DNA of 64,000 nucleotides from Domibacillus robiginosus (GTDB lineage Bacteria > Bacillota > Bacilli > Bacillales > Domibacillaceae), in contig NZ_LAHL01000034.1 in the NCBI RefSeq assembly GCF_000966195.1, forward strand, positions 1-64,000, read 5' to 3'. Position numbers and translations under genes: made by a program. Shown one piece after another: positions 54,113-63,275 of the stretch. Within the stretch, counting starts at the first letter, position 1; every line of letters starts with the position of its first letter. The notes under the pieces were generated by a model. That model was given only the letters and a program-made list of their open reading frames with translations. It had not been told where the DNA came from and did no database searches.

Positions 54113-55429
54113 TTGCAAAACACCGGCAGACCATTTTCTCTTGTACACATGCTCACTTTTTTTATTCCTTTAGGGTTTTCAGCGAGTTTAACATCGATTA
54201 CTCATTTAATTATAAACGGAACGTTGGGCAGGGCTGACCATGCCGAAATTGTCATTGCCAGCTATGCCATAGCGCTTTCCTTATTCGGCATCATTGAACG
54301 CCCCGTTCTGGTTTTTCGCCAGACCTGTTCAGCACTCGTTAAATCTGAAACTTCCTTCAAGACTCTAAGTTCTATTTTTATTCAAGTCACACTCTTGATT
54401 TTTATCGTTTGTGCGCTAATAGGATATACACCGATTGGAAGCTTTACATTTGTACATTTATTTAATGCCGACGAAGAAATGGTTGCATCTGTTACGTCTA
54501 CATTTAGAGTGATCACATTTGTGATTTTTTTCTCCGGCCTCCGCTGTTTATATCAGGGTGTGATAATCAATCACTTTGAGACAAAATGGGTTACGATTGG
54601 CGTAATCGCTAGGCTTGGGGGCATGTTTTTAGTTGCTTACTATTTTATTTGGTCGGACCAGATTAATCACAGCATTGTTGGAGCAATTATTTTTTTAACA
54701 GGCATGGCCATTGAGTGCTTAATCAGTGTTTGGAGAGGGCACCACATTATTAAAAGTGAGATGTCAGAGGAAGAACCGGTACTAGCAAAAAAAGAAGTTT
54801 ACAGGTTTTATACGCCTCTTGTTTTTTACTTATCTTTTCAAACAGTGATTATTCCAGTTGTTTATGCGTTTCTTGGAAGCGTTGAGGATGCCCGCTTAGG
54901 AATTGCGTCTTTTGCAATGGCTCTCAGTATTACAAACCTGGTTCTCAGCTTTTTTATGTATACGCATCAAATTGTCCTGCAATTTTTTGAGAAAAACAGA
55001 AAGGAAGTCATTAAATGTGTGGCCGTCTTCAGCTTTATACCGTCATTTTTACTGGCTGTCCTTTGCTACACTCCGGTTGGTATCAGGTTTATGGTAAATG
55101 TTATGGGTACAGATCTGGCTTTAGCAGAATCTTCACTGACAGTATTACAGTTTTTTATTATAAAAACATTCCTGTTTCCATGGGTTGACTTTTTTGGCGG
55201 TGTGCTTATGCTGAACAAAAATACAAAGAGCATGGTAAAGCCCCAGGTCTACAATTTAATTGCTGTGACGATCAGTATTTTTCTGCTTGTCCAGTTAGCT
55301 CCGCATTTAAATGGCAGCGTTGGTGCAATGGCAGCTTCATTTGGGGAATTGATAGGTCTTCTTATTGTGATGAAGGTTGTTTATAATTTAAATAAAAGAA
55401 AAGTCGATAATCCTCAAACAGTTACTTAA
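54113..55429 (+). CDS. MatE/ANKH-like multispan membrane protein
   Basis: A 438-residue membrane protein with about 12 membrane segments, of MATE/MurJ-like size and layout and resembling proteins annotated 'multi antimicrobial extrusion protein MatE' in Bacillus pectin clusters. The first half has FFIPLGFSASLTSITHLIIN near residue 15 and RPVLVFRQTCSALV near residue 63; the second half repeats the six-helix pattern after a short loop (about residues 205-225). Substrate unknown. The TTG start has AGGAGG 9 bases upstream. It stands in front of the yesM-like relic and looks intact. Confidence 0.72.
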   Translation: MQNTGRPFSLVHMLTFFIPLGFSASLTSITHLIINGTLGRADHAEIVIASYAIALSLFGIIERPVLVFRQTCSALVKSETSFKTLSSIFIQVTLLIFIVCALIGYTPIGSFTFVHLFNADEEMVASVTSTFRVITFVIFFSGLRCLYQGVIINHFETKWVTIGVIARLGGMFLVAYYFIWSDQINHSIVGAIIFLTGMAIECLISVWRGHHIIKSEMSEEEPVLAKKEVYRFYTPLVFYLSFQTVIIPVVYAFLGSVEDARLGIASFAMALSITNLVLSFFMYTHQIVLQFFEKNRKEVIKCVAVFSFIPSFLLAVLCYTPVGIRFMVNVMGTDLALAESSLTVLQFFIIKTFLFPWVDFFGGVLMLNKNTKSMVKPQVYNLIAVTISIFLLVQLAPHLNGSVGAMAASFGELIGLLIVMKVVYNLNKRKVDNPQTVT

Positions 55430-55539
55430 TCATCAAAAGGAAAAGGGGGTGTTAACCGTTCAGCAGTTTTTGCGTCCTTTAACGTTAAATGCATTTGCTG
55501 CTTACATAAACTAATTTAGCTTCTCGGAAAGGACACTTC

Positions 55540-55780
55540 ATGAAGAAGATTAAAAGCGCTTACAATAATTCGAGTATTCGGGATAAGTTTTTTGCGGCGA
55601 CCATTTTTCTCGTTTCTATTTTTTGTTTAATAAGCATTTTAATTGTCAGCTGTGTGATTGATTTGTATGAAAAAAAATATATCAGGAATCTGGAGAAGTT
55701 TTGCATTTATCCTCTACTATTTTAAATCAGGAGCTGAAGAAGATTGAAAATATTTCTTTCCAAATCAGCACTGACACCAG
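55540..55780 (+). pseudogene. N-terminal relic of a YesM-like sensor histidine kinase
   Basis: The frame opens MKKIKSAYNNSSIRDKFF and a first membrane segment (residues about 17-42), as in YesM-type kinases, then hits a stop at 55725. A one-base loss in the run of eight A at 55670-55677 explains it: adding one A gives IYQESGEVLHLSSTILNQEL, KKIENISFQIST and DTRV, a normal extracellular sensor start. The kinase then ends abruptly at about 55780, where GH105 sequence begins. HAMP, histidine and ATPase parts are gone. Confidence 0.82.
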
Positions 55781-56755
55781 GGTGTATTTTTGTACAGTAT
55801 GCTAAAGCTTTCTGAAAAAACAGCGGATGAAAAATACTTGCCTTATATTCAGGCATATGTGGACAGTATAATCGATCAGCATGGAAATTTTCTTTTCGAT
55901 CGAAAAGAGCTTGATTCGATTCAAGCAGGACTTTTGTTATTTAAGCTGGATGAACTTACGGGTGATAAACGCTATAAAAAAGCGGCAGACAAACTAATCA
56001 GCATGTTTCCGGCGTTAAATCAGACATCTGATGGAGGCTACTGGCATAAAGACCGCTATCCATATCAAATGTGGCTGGATGGCTTATATATGGGTGGTGT
56101 TTTTGCTCTCCACTATGGAAGAAAATATGGAGATACATCCCTGTTGAATATGGTGCTTGAACAGGAACGCTTAATGAGGAAGCATACAAGAGATACGGTT
56201 ACCGGCCTGCTGTACCATGCATGGGACGAAAGCCGAAATATGCCATGGTCTGATCCTGTAACAGGAAAATCACCTGAATTCTGGGGGAGAGCCATTGGAT
56301 GGTACGGGATGGCTCTGCTCGAAATATTAGAATTTTTACCTGGAGATCATTCTAACCGCGAGGAGCTGGAGCAAGTAGTACGGGAGCTGGTGCAGGGCCT
56401 TGTGTCATTCCAGGATCAAGAGACAGGATTATGGTATCAAGTAGTGGACAAAGGAGACCATTCGGGAAACTGGCTGGAAACGTCTTCTTCCTGTCTTTTC
56501 GTTTATATTATTATGAAAGCAGTTAAAGACGGTATTCTGAATAAAAATTTTATCGAGAGTGCGAAAAAAGGATACGAAGGCTTACTTGAAGTGGTCAAGT
56601 ATACAGAAGAGGGACTATTTGTCCTGCCTGACATTTGCATAGGAACAGGTGTAGGGGATTTTGAGCACTATATTAATCGACCTAAAACAGATAACGACCT
56701 GCATGGTATAGGAGCATTTGTGCTCGCTTCCGTAGAAATGAGCGATTATTTATAA
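55777..56755 (+). pseudogene. 5'-truncated GH105 unsaturated rhamnogalacturonyl hydrolase (YteR/YesR-like)
   Basis: Beyond the junction the frame PGCIF-(one extra G at 55792)-YSMLKLSEKTADEKYL joins the GH105 family about 45 residues in; the missing part would hold the first helix pair. The rest is intact: YPYQMWLDGLYMGGVFA near codon 85 (conserved Asp), LYHAWDESRNMPWSDP with the catalytic Asp near codon 140, and FWGRAIGWYGMALLEIL. Enzymes of this family remove the unsaturated galacturonic acid from rhamnogalacturonan disaccharide. An open frame starts at an ATG or GTG near 55790, but without a ribosome site and lacking the N-terminus, so activity is doubtful. Confidence 0.82.
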
Positions 56756-56783
56756 AATATAGGCAGAAAAAGGAGTGATCTAA

Positions 56784-58082
56784 ATGCGCAAATATGCCGT
56801 CTGCGGCGTTAGTAAACGTGCAATTGGAATGTTTATCCAGCCTTTGATTGAAAATTTCTCAGAAGCCGGTCAGCTTGTCGGTTTGTTGGATACGGATGCA
56901 AAGCGCTTTTCAGTTTGTAAGGAGCAGTATCCTCAAACAGCTGGGGTTCCAGAATACCGAGAAGACCAGTTTGATAAAATGGTCACAGAAGCCCGACCAG
57001 ATGTTGTGATTGTGACAGGAAGAGATGATACACATGTACACTATATTTTAAAAGCACTTGCGCATGGCCTGGATGTGATTACTGAAAAACCAATGGCTAC
57101 CACAGCTGAAGACTGCAGAAGAATAATGGATGCCGAGAAAACGAGCAAAGGGAAAGTGACAGTAACATTCAACTATCGTTACAGCCCGTACCACACAAAA
57201 ATTAAAGAACTGATTTTGTCAGGGAAAATTGGTCGGGTTACCTCTGTTGATTTGAATTGGTACATCGATACGTACCACGGGTCGAGTTATTTTCAAAGAT
57301 GGAATCGATTAAGAGAGTTTTCAGGAGGTCTTTCCATTCATAAAAGCTCTCATCATTTTGATTTAGTGAACTGGTGGGTTGATCAAAAGCCTGTAGAAGT
57401 TTTTGCATTTGGAGCTTTGAATTACTATGGCGCTGACAGTGTGCTCAATCCGAAGAGTAAGCCGGAAGACGGCTACTATTGCGGAACATGCACGGTTAGA
57501 AATAGATGCTCCTATTACACAAGGTGGAACGCTAGAAGCAAAAATGTCACGGTAAAAGACGACCATATAGACTTAAATACGAAAAGTACTGAAGCCTATA
57601 CAAACTATCGCCCGGACCAATGTGTTTTTGATAAAGAAATCCAAATCGAAGATACGTATACAGCCACGGTTAAATACGATAAAGGAGCGCTTTTAAGCTA
57701 CTCAATCAATTTTTCTTTGCCGTACGAAGGCTATCGGTTAGCGATAAACGGAACAAAAGGACGAATTGAAACAACCGAATATCACGAGCCGTCAAGGATA
57801 CCGTTTCCGTTCCCAGAACAAACCATTGATTTTTATCCGCTGTTTGGATCAAAGGAAACGATCCACGTTGTAAAGCGGGAAGGAGGACATGGCGGCGGCG
57901 ATCCCGTTCTTCAAGAAGACTTATTCCTCGGAGTCGATGAGACCCGTCCATATCCGATTTTGTCAGGCAGTTCGGATGGCGCTTATGCGATCGCTACAGG
58001 AGAAGCGGTCTGGAAGTCAGCAAAGGAAAATCGGCCTATTCAAATTGAACAATTACTGGGTCAGACACTGCCGACTTCTTAA
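56784..58082 (+). CDS. Gfo/Idh/MocA family oxidoreductase with Cys-rich insertion
   Basis: A 432-residue NAD(P)-dependent sugar oxidoreductase. The N-terminal Rossmann domain has an unusual VCGVSKRAIGMF start (residues 6-17), and the ITEKPMATT motif (EKP) lies near residue 98. The C-terminal alpha/beta domain has GGLSIHKSSHHFDLVNWW near residue 180, with the catalytic His region. An insertion YYCGTCTVRNRCSYY near residue 230 has three Cys with CxxC spacing, possibly structural. AAGGAG precedes the ATG, 28 bases after the GH105 stop, so it is in the same transcript. It probably acts on a galacturonate- or rhamnose-derived sugar, and looks intact. Confidence 0.85.
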   Translation: MRKYAVCGVSKRAIGMFIQPLIENFSEAGQLVGLLDTDAKRFSVCKEQYPQTAGVPEYREDQFDKMVTEARPDVVIVTGRDDTHVHYILKALAHGLDVITEKPMATTAEDCRRIMDAEKTSKGKVTVTFNYRYSPYHTKIKELILSGKIGRVTSVDLNWYIDTYHGSSYFQRWNRLREFSGGLSIHKSSHHFDLVNWWVDQKPVEVFAFGALNYYGADSVLNPKSKPEDGYYCGTCTVRNRCSYYTRWNARSKNVTVKDDHIDLNTKSTEAYTNYRPDQCVFDKEIQIEDTYTATVKYDKGALLSYSINFSLPYEGYRLAINGTKGRIETTEYHEPSRIPFPFPEQTIDFYPLFGSKETIHVVKREGGHGGGDPVLQEDLFLGVDETRPYPILSGSSDGAYAIATGEAVWKSAKENRPIQIEQLLGQTLPTS

Positions 58083-58118
58083 AAAATGACCGCAGTAAAC
58101 ACAGGAGGAGAGCAGGCC

Positions 58119-58753
58119 ATGGATTCATTTATACGGGGAACGTACACGCTTTGTGTGTGGGTATCCCATTTCGTTTATTTAAATATTTTATGGATTGTAT
58201 TTTCTCTATTAGGGGAGTCGTACTTGGCGTGATGCCAAGTACACTGGCTCTTTTTACCATTTCCAGGAAATTTATCATTGGGGAAGACGATATTCCTGTT
58301 TTTCAAACATTTTGGAAAACGTACCGAAACGAATTTTTAAAAGGAAATGCGCTAGGACTCATTTTATTGCTGGGCGGTGCTTTATGGTACGCCGACTTCA
58401 CTTACTTTAAAAACGCTGCAGGAACTTTTTCACCTGTTTTCCATTCTTTAATGATCGTGGTTGGCTTTGTTTATTTGGTTATCCTGCTTTATGTTTTTCC
58501 TGTTTATGTTCACTATGACAAAAAGTTTTTTCAATATTTCAAGCAAGCGGCAGTTATCGGGCTACTTCAGCCGGCCAGCTTGTTTCTTATGCTTGTCTGC
58601 ACATTGCTGAATGTCTGTTTCCTGCTTTATTTCCAGGGGTTCATCCCACTCATTAGTGTTAGTTTAATTTGTTATGTAAATATGTGGATTGCTTTAAAAA
58701 GCTTTCAGCATATTGAAAATAAAAGCTTGAAAACAACCAATAAGTGGACATGA
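58119..58753 (+). pseudogene. YesL-like (DUF624) membrane protein, frameshifted
   Basis: A strong AGGAGGAG site precedes the ATG at 58119. The frame reads MDSFIRGTYTLCVWVSHF, VYLNILWIVFSLLG and then stops at 58230, because the run GGGG at 58212-58215 is one G short. With five G the reading passes into GVVLGVMPSTLALFTISRKF and continues to 58753, giving about 211 residues with five membrane segments, as in YesL. B. subtilis yesL precedes yesM in the rhamnogalacturonan cluster; here it lies downstream. It is frameshifted or a sequence error. Confidence 0.85.
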
Positions 58754-59571
58754 AAAGATGATGATTAAAAAGAAAGTCACAATATTCTATTATAGTACTT
58801 ACATAACAGCTTTCGCCGCACTACCAGGAATAATTATAAAAATCTCCGCCTGCAGTTGAAAAATGAGGAGGGAGCCGATTTTTAAACTATTATTTCGTGA
58901 TTCTGTACCTGCTCTTAGTATGCTGCTATCTTTAAAATCAGCTATTTAAACTTTTTATGTGTAAAACATGATTATACAGCTATATGACATTCATATTTTA
59001 ATAGCTCGAAACCATGTCTGCAGCCAGGTATTCTTATCTGGCTGTTTTTTTATACGATAGTACCGGCATGTGATTACGTTAAGAATAAGGACAGGCCTTT
59101 GAAAAAATCCTGAGTATATATACTGAAGGAAGTGCTGAATGTGATATTAATAAAAAGGTACTCACTGCCGATGAATAATCGTCCAAACAAAGAGGTGGAT
59201 ATCAATCAAAGAATTAGTATAACCAGGAGAAGGCTGTCCGCATGTCTGCAGGCAGCTTTTTGGTTGCAAAACAAAAAGAAGGATACGCATTTTAAACCAA
59301 AGAACGCCGCTTTAAACATTAATTTGTCTTTCATTCTGTTTAAAGTCTTTTTTTAAAGAGGGCGGATCGACTTCGGCTTTTGTTTATAGATGAAAAGGTA
59401 TGGAGATGATGAATAAAGGTGAACTCAAAACTACGTAAACCAATAAAAGAACGAAACGAACGCAGCCAAAAGAGGGAAAGCGGTTTGTATCATGCCATCA
59501 ACATAATGTATAAATGAATCCGAACTTTAATAATCCAATAAGAAATTGTTTGAAGGGAGCTTCTGTTAACT
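58754..59571. other. gene-poor stretch with a terminator
   Basis: It has a proper plus-strand terminator, CAGCCAG (59021-59027) with CTGGCTG (59038-59044) followed by T (to 59051), 270 bases after the yesL relic. A 74-codon frame at 59132 has no family likeness and is not credible. Nothing else is seen. Confidence 0.5.
59020..59051 (+). terminator. terminator at the end of the eroded pectin operon
   Basis: CAGCCAG pairs with CTGGCTG around a 10-base loop and is followed by TTTTTTT. Confidence 0.85.
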
Positions 59572-60276
59572 ATGCCGATTCTAGAATTGCTGCTAAGGCT
59601 TATGCTGGCTTTTTTAGTGCTGCTTGCTTTAACAAGAATTATGGGAAGAAAAGAAATCGCCCAAATGACGTTTGTGAACTTTATTTCGGCGATTGTCCTT
59701 GGAACGCTCGGGGCTGCCCTGGCAATAGACCCTTCCCTTAGTCTCCTCAATGGACTAACCGCTTTAATTAGCTGGAGTGCATTTACCGTTTTGCTCGGCT
59801 ACTTAGACATCAAATCAAAAAAGGTTCGAAAGATCATAACAGGCCAGCCGGTTATTTTAATCAAAAATGGAAAGATCATGGAAAGCGCTCTTCGCAAAGT
59901 CCGTGTAGATATGGAATCCTTGAGTTCCTTGTTACGAAAAAAAGATGTGTTTGCCATCTCGGATGTGGACTATGCGATTTTTGAAACAGACGGCAGTCTT
60001 TCTGTCATGAAGAAAACAGCAAAACAGCCTGTGACGAAAAAAGATCTCAATATACCGGAAGGTCCTTACACTTTTCCAATGCCTGCAGCGGTTATATCAG
60101 ATGGGATAGTAAATAGCCGGAATCTCGAGAAGCTAAAACTAGATCTACAATGGCTAGATCAGCAATTACAGGCCGCAAATATCTGGTCCCTGTCAGATGT
60201 CTTTTACGCGGAAGTGCAGCAGGATGGATCTTTATACATTGATCAAAGAAGAGATGACTCTGCTGTCCAGCGATAA
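59572..60276 (+). CDS. DUF421 / YetF-like membrane protein
   Basis: A 234-residue protein of the DUF421 family (YetF, YdfR, YcaP). Three membrane segments lie in the first 80 residues (RLMLAFLVLLALTRIMGR, then FVNFISAIVLGTLGAAL), followed by the conserved GQPVILIKNGKIMESALRK and the cytosolic domain to the end. In B. subtilis such proteins have been linked to spore germination or envelope functions and some oligomerise; the function here is unknown. GAAGGGAG lies 12 bases before the ATG. It is a single gene with a terminator downstream. Confidence 0.88.
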   Translation: MPILELLLRLMLAFLVLLALTRIMGRKEIAQMTFVNFISAIVLGTLGAALAIDPSLSLLNGLTALISWSAFTVLLGYLDIKSKKVRKIITGQPVILIKNGKIMESALRKVRVDMESLSSLLRKKDVFAISDVDYAIFETDGSLSVMKKTAKQPVTKKDLNIPEGPYTFPMPAAVISDGIVNSRNLEKLKLDLQWLDQQLQAANIWSLSDVFYAEVQQDGSLYIDQRRDDSAVQR

Positions 60277-60308
60277 CGAGGTGACAATACTTAAATATAA
60301 GAAAAATG

Positions 60309-60353
60309 AAAAAGACAGCCTTCAAACTCTTTTTGAAAGCTGTCTTTCATTTA
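60309..60353 (+). terminator. terminator of the DUF421 gene
   Basis: AAAGACAGC pairs with GCTGTCTTT, with an inner TTCAAA/TTTGAA stem; TCATTTATTT follows. Confidence 0.85.
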
Positions 60354-60552
60354 TTTGAATTAAATTGTATCTTGCTAGAAATACAAGCTTAACTCACCAA
60401 AAAAACATCAAATAGCATTTCATAAGCAGGTGGAAGAAAGAGTAATTGCATCCCAGCATATAAATAAGAAGGCTGCCGCATATAAAAAGCGTAAGTAGGA
60501 AGAAAAAACTAGCGGAAAGCTTTCAAATAAACCATTTCGAGGAGGAAGCGGC

Positions 60553-61113
60553 ATGAGAGAAGGAGATTGGGTCTGTGTCCGGTTTGGCTTTCACACATAT
60601 TTTGGCTATGCAAACGAAGTGTATGATGGTCAAGACACGTTTCAAATGTGCATTTTAAAACGGGTCGACGGAAACGGTAGTCAGCATTTTCATCAGGGGC
60701 AATACAAAATGCTATATCAATCGCAAGCTGAACGGATCGAAGCTGAGTATTCAGCGGATGATTATGCTGCTTTGATCGACCTTGCCTTACTAACTCGTGA
60801 CCGTGACTGGTTTAATGAATTGGTTGAGAGGGCTTTTTTCAAGAAAGAAGAACCTCTTGATAAGCAAAAGTATTACATGATTCTCCAGGGGATGCGAAAA
60901 ATAAACAAGATGATGGCTGCCGGCTTTAGAACTCTTGGACAAGCCTTCAGAGATGCTTTTGATTTTATCAAGGGGAGCTGTATAGAAGTGATTGAGGAAA
61001 TAAAGTTCTATAAAGATAAATGCGCAGAACATGTAAAACAGCTGAATGAATACAGTAAGAGCTGGCGGATCAACTCTCATACTGGGGAACAAAGTCAGGT
61101 GCTGGCTGAATAA
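60553..61113 (+). CDS. IDEAL-domain-like protein of unknown function
   Basis: A 186-residue cytosolic protein. The middle segment (residues about 76-95, ALIDLALLTRDRDWFNELVE) matches the pattern of the IDEAL domain, a short helical motif in Bacillus proteins such as YpiB. The first 60 residues form a beta-rich part (GDWVCVRFGFHTYFGYANEV) and the tail is a coiled coil (residues about 135-175). No enzyme motif is seen. GAGGAAG precedes the ATG. It is a single gene with a terminator. Confidence in the domain is moderate. Confidence 0.72.
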   Translation: MREGDWVCVRFGFHTYFGYANEVYDGQDTFQMCILKRVDGNGSQHFHQGQYKMLYQSQAERIEAEYSADDYAALIDLALLTRDRDWFNELVERAFFKKEEPLDKQKYYMILQGMRKINKMMAAGFRTLGQAFRDAFDFIKGSCIEVIEEIKFYKDKCAEHVKQLNEYSKSWRINSHTGEQSQVLAE

Positions 61114-61323
61114 CTAGATGGAATTTGTGACTGGCAGGTCAGGGTGGAATAAATGCGATCAAGCTGATGAAAAAATCAATTCGTTTATAAGAAAATAAGC
61201 CGTGACACATGATATTAATGTGCGTTTCTATCCAACAGCCTGTCAGGTCAATCTGCAGGCTTAATCAAGTATCAAACTATAAGTAATCGATTGTTATCAA
61301 TAAATCATAAATTATATAAAAGG

Positions 61324-61356
61324 AAAAAGCCGGGATCTATGACCCCGGCTTTTTTG
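61324..61356 (+). terminator. terminator after the IDEAL-like gene
   Basis: AAAAAGCCGGG pairs with CCCGGCTTTTT around a 9-base loop. Confidence 0.85.
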
Positions 61357-61409
61357 GGCAAAATCATGAAGTGGGTAAAAAGCTTTTTTTCACAGTTTTA
61401 TTTAGTTCT

Positions 61410-61631
61410 TTACATAAAAGAAGCAGCTGAAAATTGGCTTTTAAAATGAAGAGCTTTGGATTTATGAAAATATTGCAATTCAGCATACCGATAATATTGC
61501 TGATGATCATGTGCGTTAGCCATCTTTAACCGCTCATAATGCAATTCCAGAGCGGCATGCTTTAAAAAATTTTGCTGGGCATGCCGAATCGTATCGAATA
61601 GGTCGTTGGGCGTCTGCTGTTCGTGTTCCAT
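61410..61631 (-). CDS. small His/Gln-rich helical protein of unknown function
   Basis: A 73-residue protein I do not recognise. It starts MEHEQQTPNDLFDTIRHAQQ and is helical throughout with many His, Gln and Tyr residues (NAHDHQQYYRYAELQYFHKS near residues 40-59). AAGGAG lies 10 bases before the ATG, so it looks real. It has no signal peptide or membrane segment. A small spore or cytosolic protein is possible. It stands alone. Confidence 0.65.
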   Translation of the reverse strand: MEHEQQTPNDLFDTIRHAQQNFLKHAALELHYERLKMANAHDHQQYYRYAELQYFHKSKALHFKSQFSAASFM

Positions 61632-61813
61632 AAGCGTAAAACTCCTTTTTGCTTTTAGTGTATGTGTGAGAAAGCGTTCGGGTATCGGTGCGTGGATCTG
61701 CAGTTTAAAAAATGATACTGCTCAAAAAACTTGTTCCCTTCAATACTGGTCTGTCATTGCGCATAGAGAAAGCGATATAAAAGGTTATTTAATACAAAAT
61801 AAGGGAGGCGGCT

Positions 61814-61945
61814 ATGGGAATTTTAAATTCATTAACCTTAATTTTGATAACTTTAAAATTGCTAGGGGTAATTGACTGGAACTGGTGGATTGTGCTGCTG
61901 CCATCTATTATTCGATATGCGGGTATGTTATTTGGGTTGTATTAG
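61814..61945 (+). CDS. small membrane protein of 43 residues
   Basis: GGGAGGCGG lies just before the ATG. The product, MGILNSLTLILITLKLLGVI then DWNWWIVLLPSIIRYAGMLF, is two hydrophobic segments joined by a Trp-rich turn. This pattern is common in small membrane proteins of phages and Bacillus of unknown function, sometimes called holin-like. Single gene, no partner seen. Confidence 0.6.
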   Translation: MGILNSLTLILITLKLLGVIDWNWWIVLLPSIIRYAGMLFGLY

Positions 61946-62057
61946 ATGTTTTTGTTATTAATAAAAACCATCCCAAAAAGGGAATGGCCATGTGGTTCGT
62001 ACGGCTTCAATATAGTCATTGAGAAAGCTGTTAATAAGTAAAAAATGCAATTAAACA

Positions 62058-62087
62058 ATAAAAACAGCCGGAGAAGGCTCCGCTGCA
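62058..62087 (-). terminator. terminator of the SAP-domain gene
   Basis: On the minus strand CAGCGGAG pairs with CTCCGGCTG (one bulge), followed by TTTTTATTG. Confidence 0.8.
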
Positions 62088-62175
62088 GGTGATAAAGGAG
62101 TAGTAGAGTATTTTAAATGATCCAGTCAAATAATGAGCGGAAAAAGCTCCCATTTTTCTTTTTGATGCTTTTACA

Positions 62176-62754
62176 TTAAGTGGCTGTACTTTCAGGGTTA
62201 TATTTATTGCTTCCCGGGAGTTTTTTAATAACGTTCCATGTGTGAATGGCCTCTTCCCGGCTTTTACCCTGATTATTTGGATCAGCGAAAAAGTCCCGCA
62301 TAAACTGATTATATTCAAACTGGGGCGCAATTTCTTTTTTATATGAAGGATCTTTTAACCGCTGCTGCTCTTCATACCAGGCGTCTACAACATCATTATA
62401 GGTTTTACCAGCGTTCTCTTTAAAATAATTTTGTATGTATGTAGAAAAATGAAAATGGGGGATGACTGATTCGAAAAAAGCCCTCACTGCCTGGCTGCAG
62501 CGGTGGTGTTCAACGATGACTGTTTTTAGACTTAGCTCACCTTGTATGGCTTTAACCGAACCTCTTTTTGGTTTTCTTAAAGGCTTTTGAATTTTCCCTG
62601 TTTCAAGAAAAACAACAATTCTGCTAGAGATTTCCTGTTTAGAACCCGAAGCACTCATACCATTTTCTCTGCAGAATATTTGTAACTCCTCCTTTAGCCA
62701 ATAGTAAGAACAAAAATCTTTCGCAGCTAACTGTGTTGTTAAAGCAGGTCTCAA
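62176..62754 (-). CDS. SAP-domain protein with a DUF6434-type part
   Basis: A 192-residue protein. Residues about 18-58 form a SAP-like helix-extended-loop-helix (YYWLKEELQIFCRENGMSAS, then GSKQEISSRIVVFL), a motif that often contacts nucleic acid. Residues about 75-130 match the DUF6434 pattern (ELSLKTVIVEHHRCSQAVRAFF), and the end has a repeated helical pattern with HTWNVIKKLPGS. Function unknown; a chromatin- or RNA-linked role is inferred from the SAP motif only. The ATG has AGGTGAGCG before it. Single gene. Confidence 0.78.
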   Translation of the reverse strand: MRPALTTQLAAKDFCSYYWLKEELQIFCRENGMSASGSKQEISSRIVVFLETGKIQKPLRKPKRGSVKAIQGELSLKTVIVEHHRCSQAVRAFFESVIPHFHFSTYIQNYFKENAGKTYNDVVDAWYEEQQRLKDPSYKKEIAPQFEYNQFMRDFFADPNNQGKSREEAIHTWNVIKKLPGSNKYNPESTAT

Positions 62755-63030
62755 TTTCGCTCACCTTTTCTATTTTTTCCTAATTATAACACAAAAAAGA
62801 ACATTTGTTTCTTTGGTTGACCAACCATGTTGTTAAATTGTTTGATAATCTGTCGGAGAAAGGTTAGAAATCTTGAGAAGGAAACGGTTTCTGTTAGAAA
62901 ATGGTTCTATTTGTAGACAGGAGCTTATATCTTAGCGTCCATCTTTTAATATAGGGGTATTAAAAGTAACGTTGTTCATTCAACGTAGGGACCTGCTTGA
63001 AGGGGGGAATATGAAAAGGACGTTGTTCAA

Positions 63031-63058
63031 AATCAAAACCCGCACTAAATAGGCGGGG
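63031..63058 (-). terminator. terminator of the lipoprotein gene
   Basis: On the minus strand CCCGC pairs with GCGGG, followed by TTTTGATTTT. Confidence 0.75.
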
Positions 63059-63092
63059 GTGAAAAATAACAAGATCGTGAACTTTAGAAATA

Positions 63093-63251
63093 TTAATCAT
63101 TTTCTTCTTCGTGTTCTTCATGATTTTGCTGCTGCTGCTCAGAAGGTTCTTCTGTTGGATCAGGTTCATTATCATCACTTCCATTACAAGCTGAAAGCAA
63201 TCCTAACGACAAAAAAGCAGATATAACAGGGAATAAGAATTTTTTCTGCAT
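63093..63251 (-). CDS. small lipoprotein with acidic, Gln/His-rich tail
   Basis: A 52-residue lipoprotein. Signal MQKKFLFPVISAFLSLGLLS with lipobox LSAC (Cys near residue 23) predicts lipid attachment outside the membrane. The mature part is a short, acidic, low-complexity tail (DDNEPDPTEEPSEQQQQNHE). GGAGG precedes the ATG at 63251; the frame from 63275 lacks a site. Function unknown. Confidence 0.75.
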   Translation of the reverse strand: MQKKFLFPVISAFLSLGLLSACNGSDDNEPDPTEEPSEQQQQNHEEHEEEND

Positions 63252-63275
63252 CCGTTTTTCCTCCTTTTCAATCAT

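Noticed and set aside
59132-59356. 74-codon frame downstream of the eroded operon
   Set aside because: It begins just after a terminator, has no recognisable fold and has a biased Lys/Asn content typical of AT-rich noncoding sequence.
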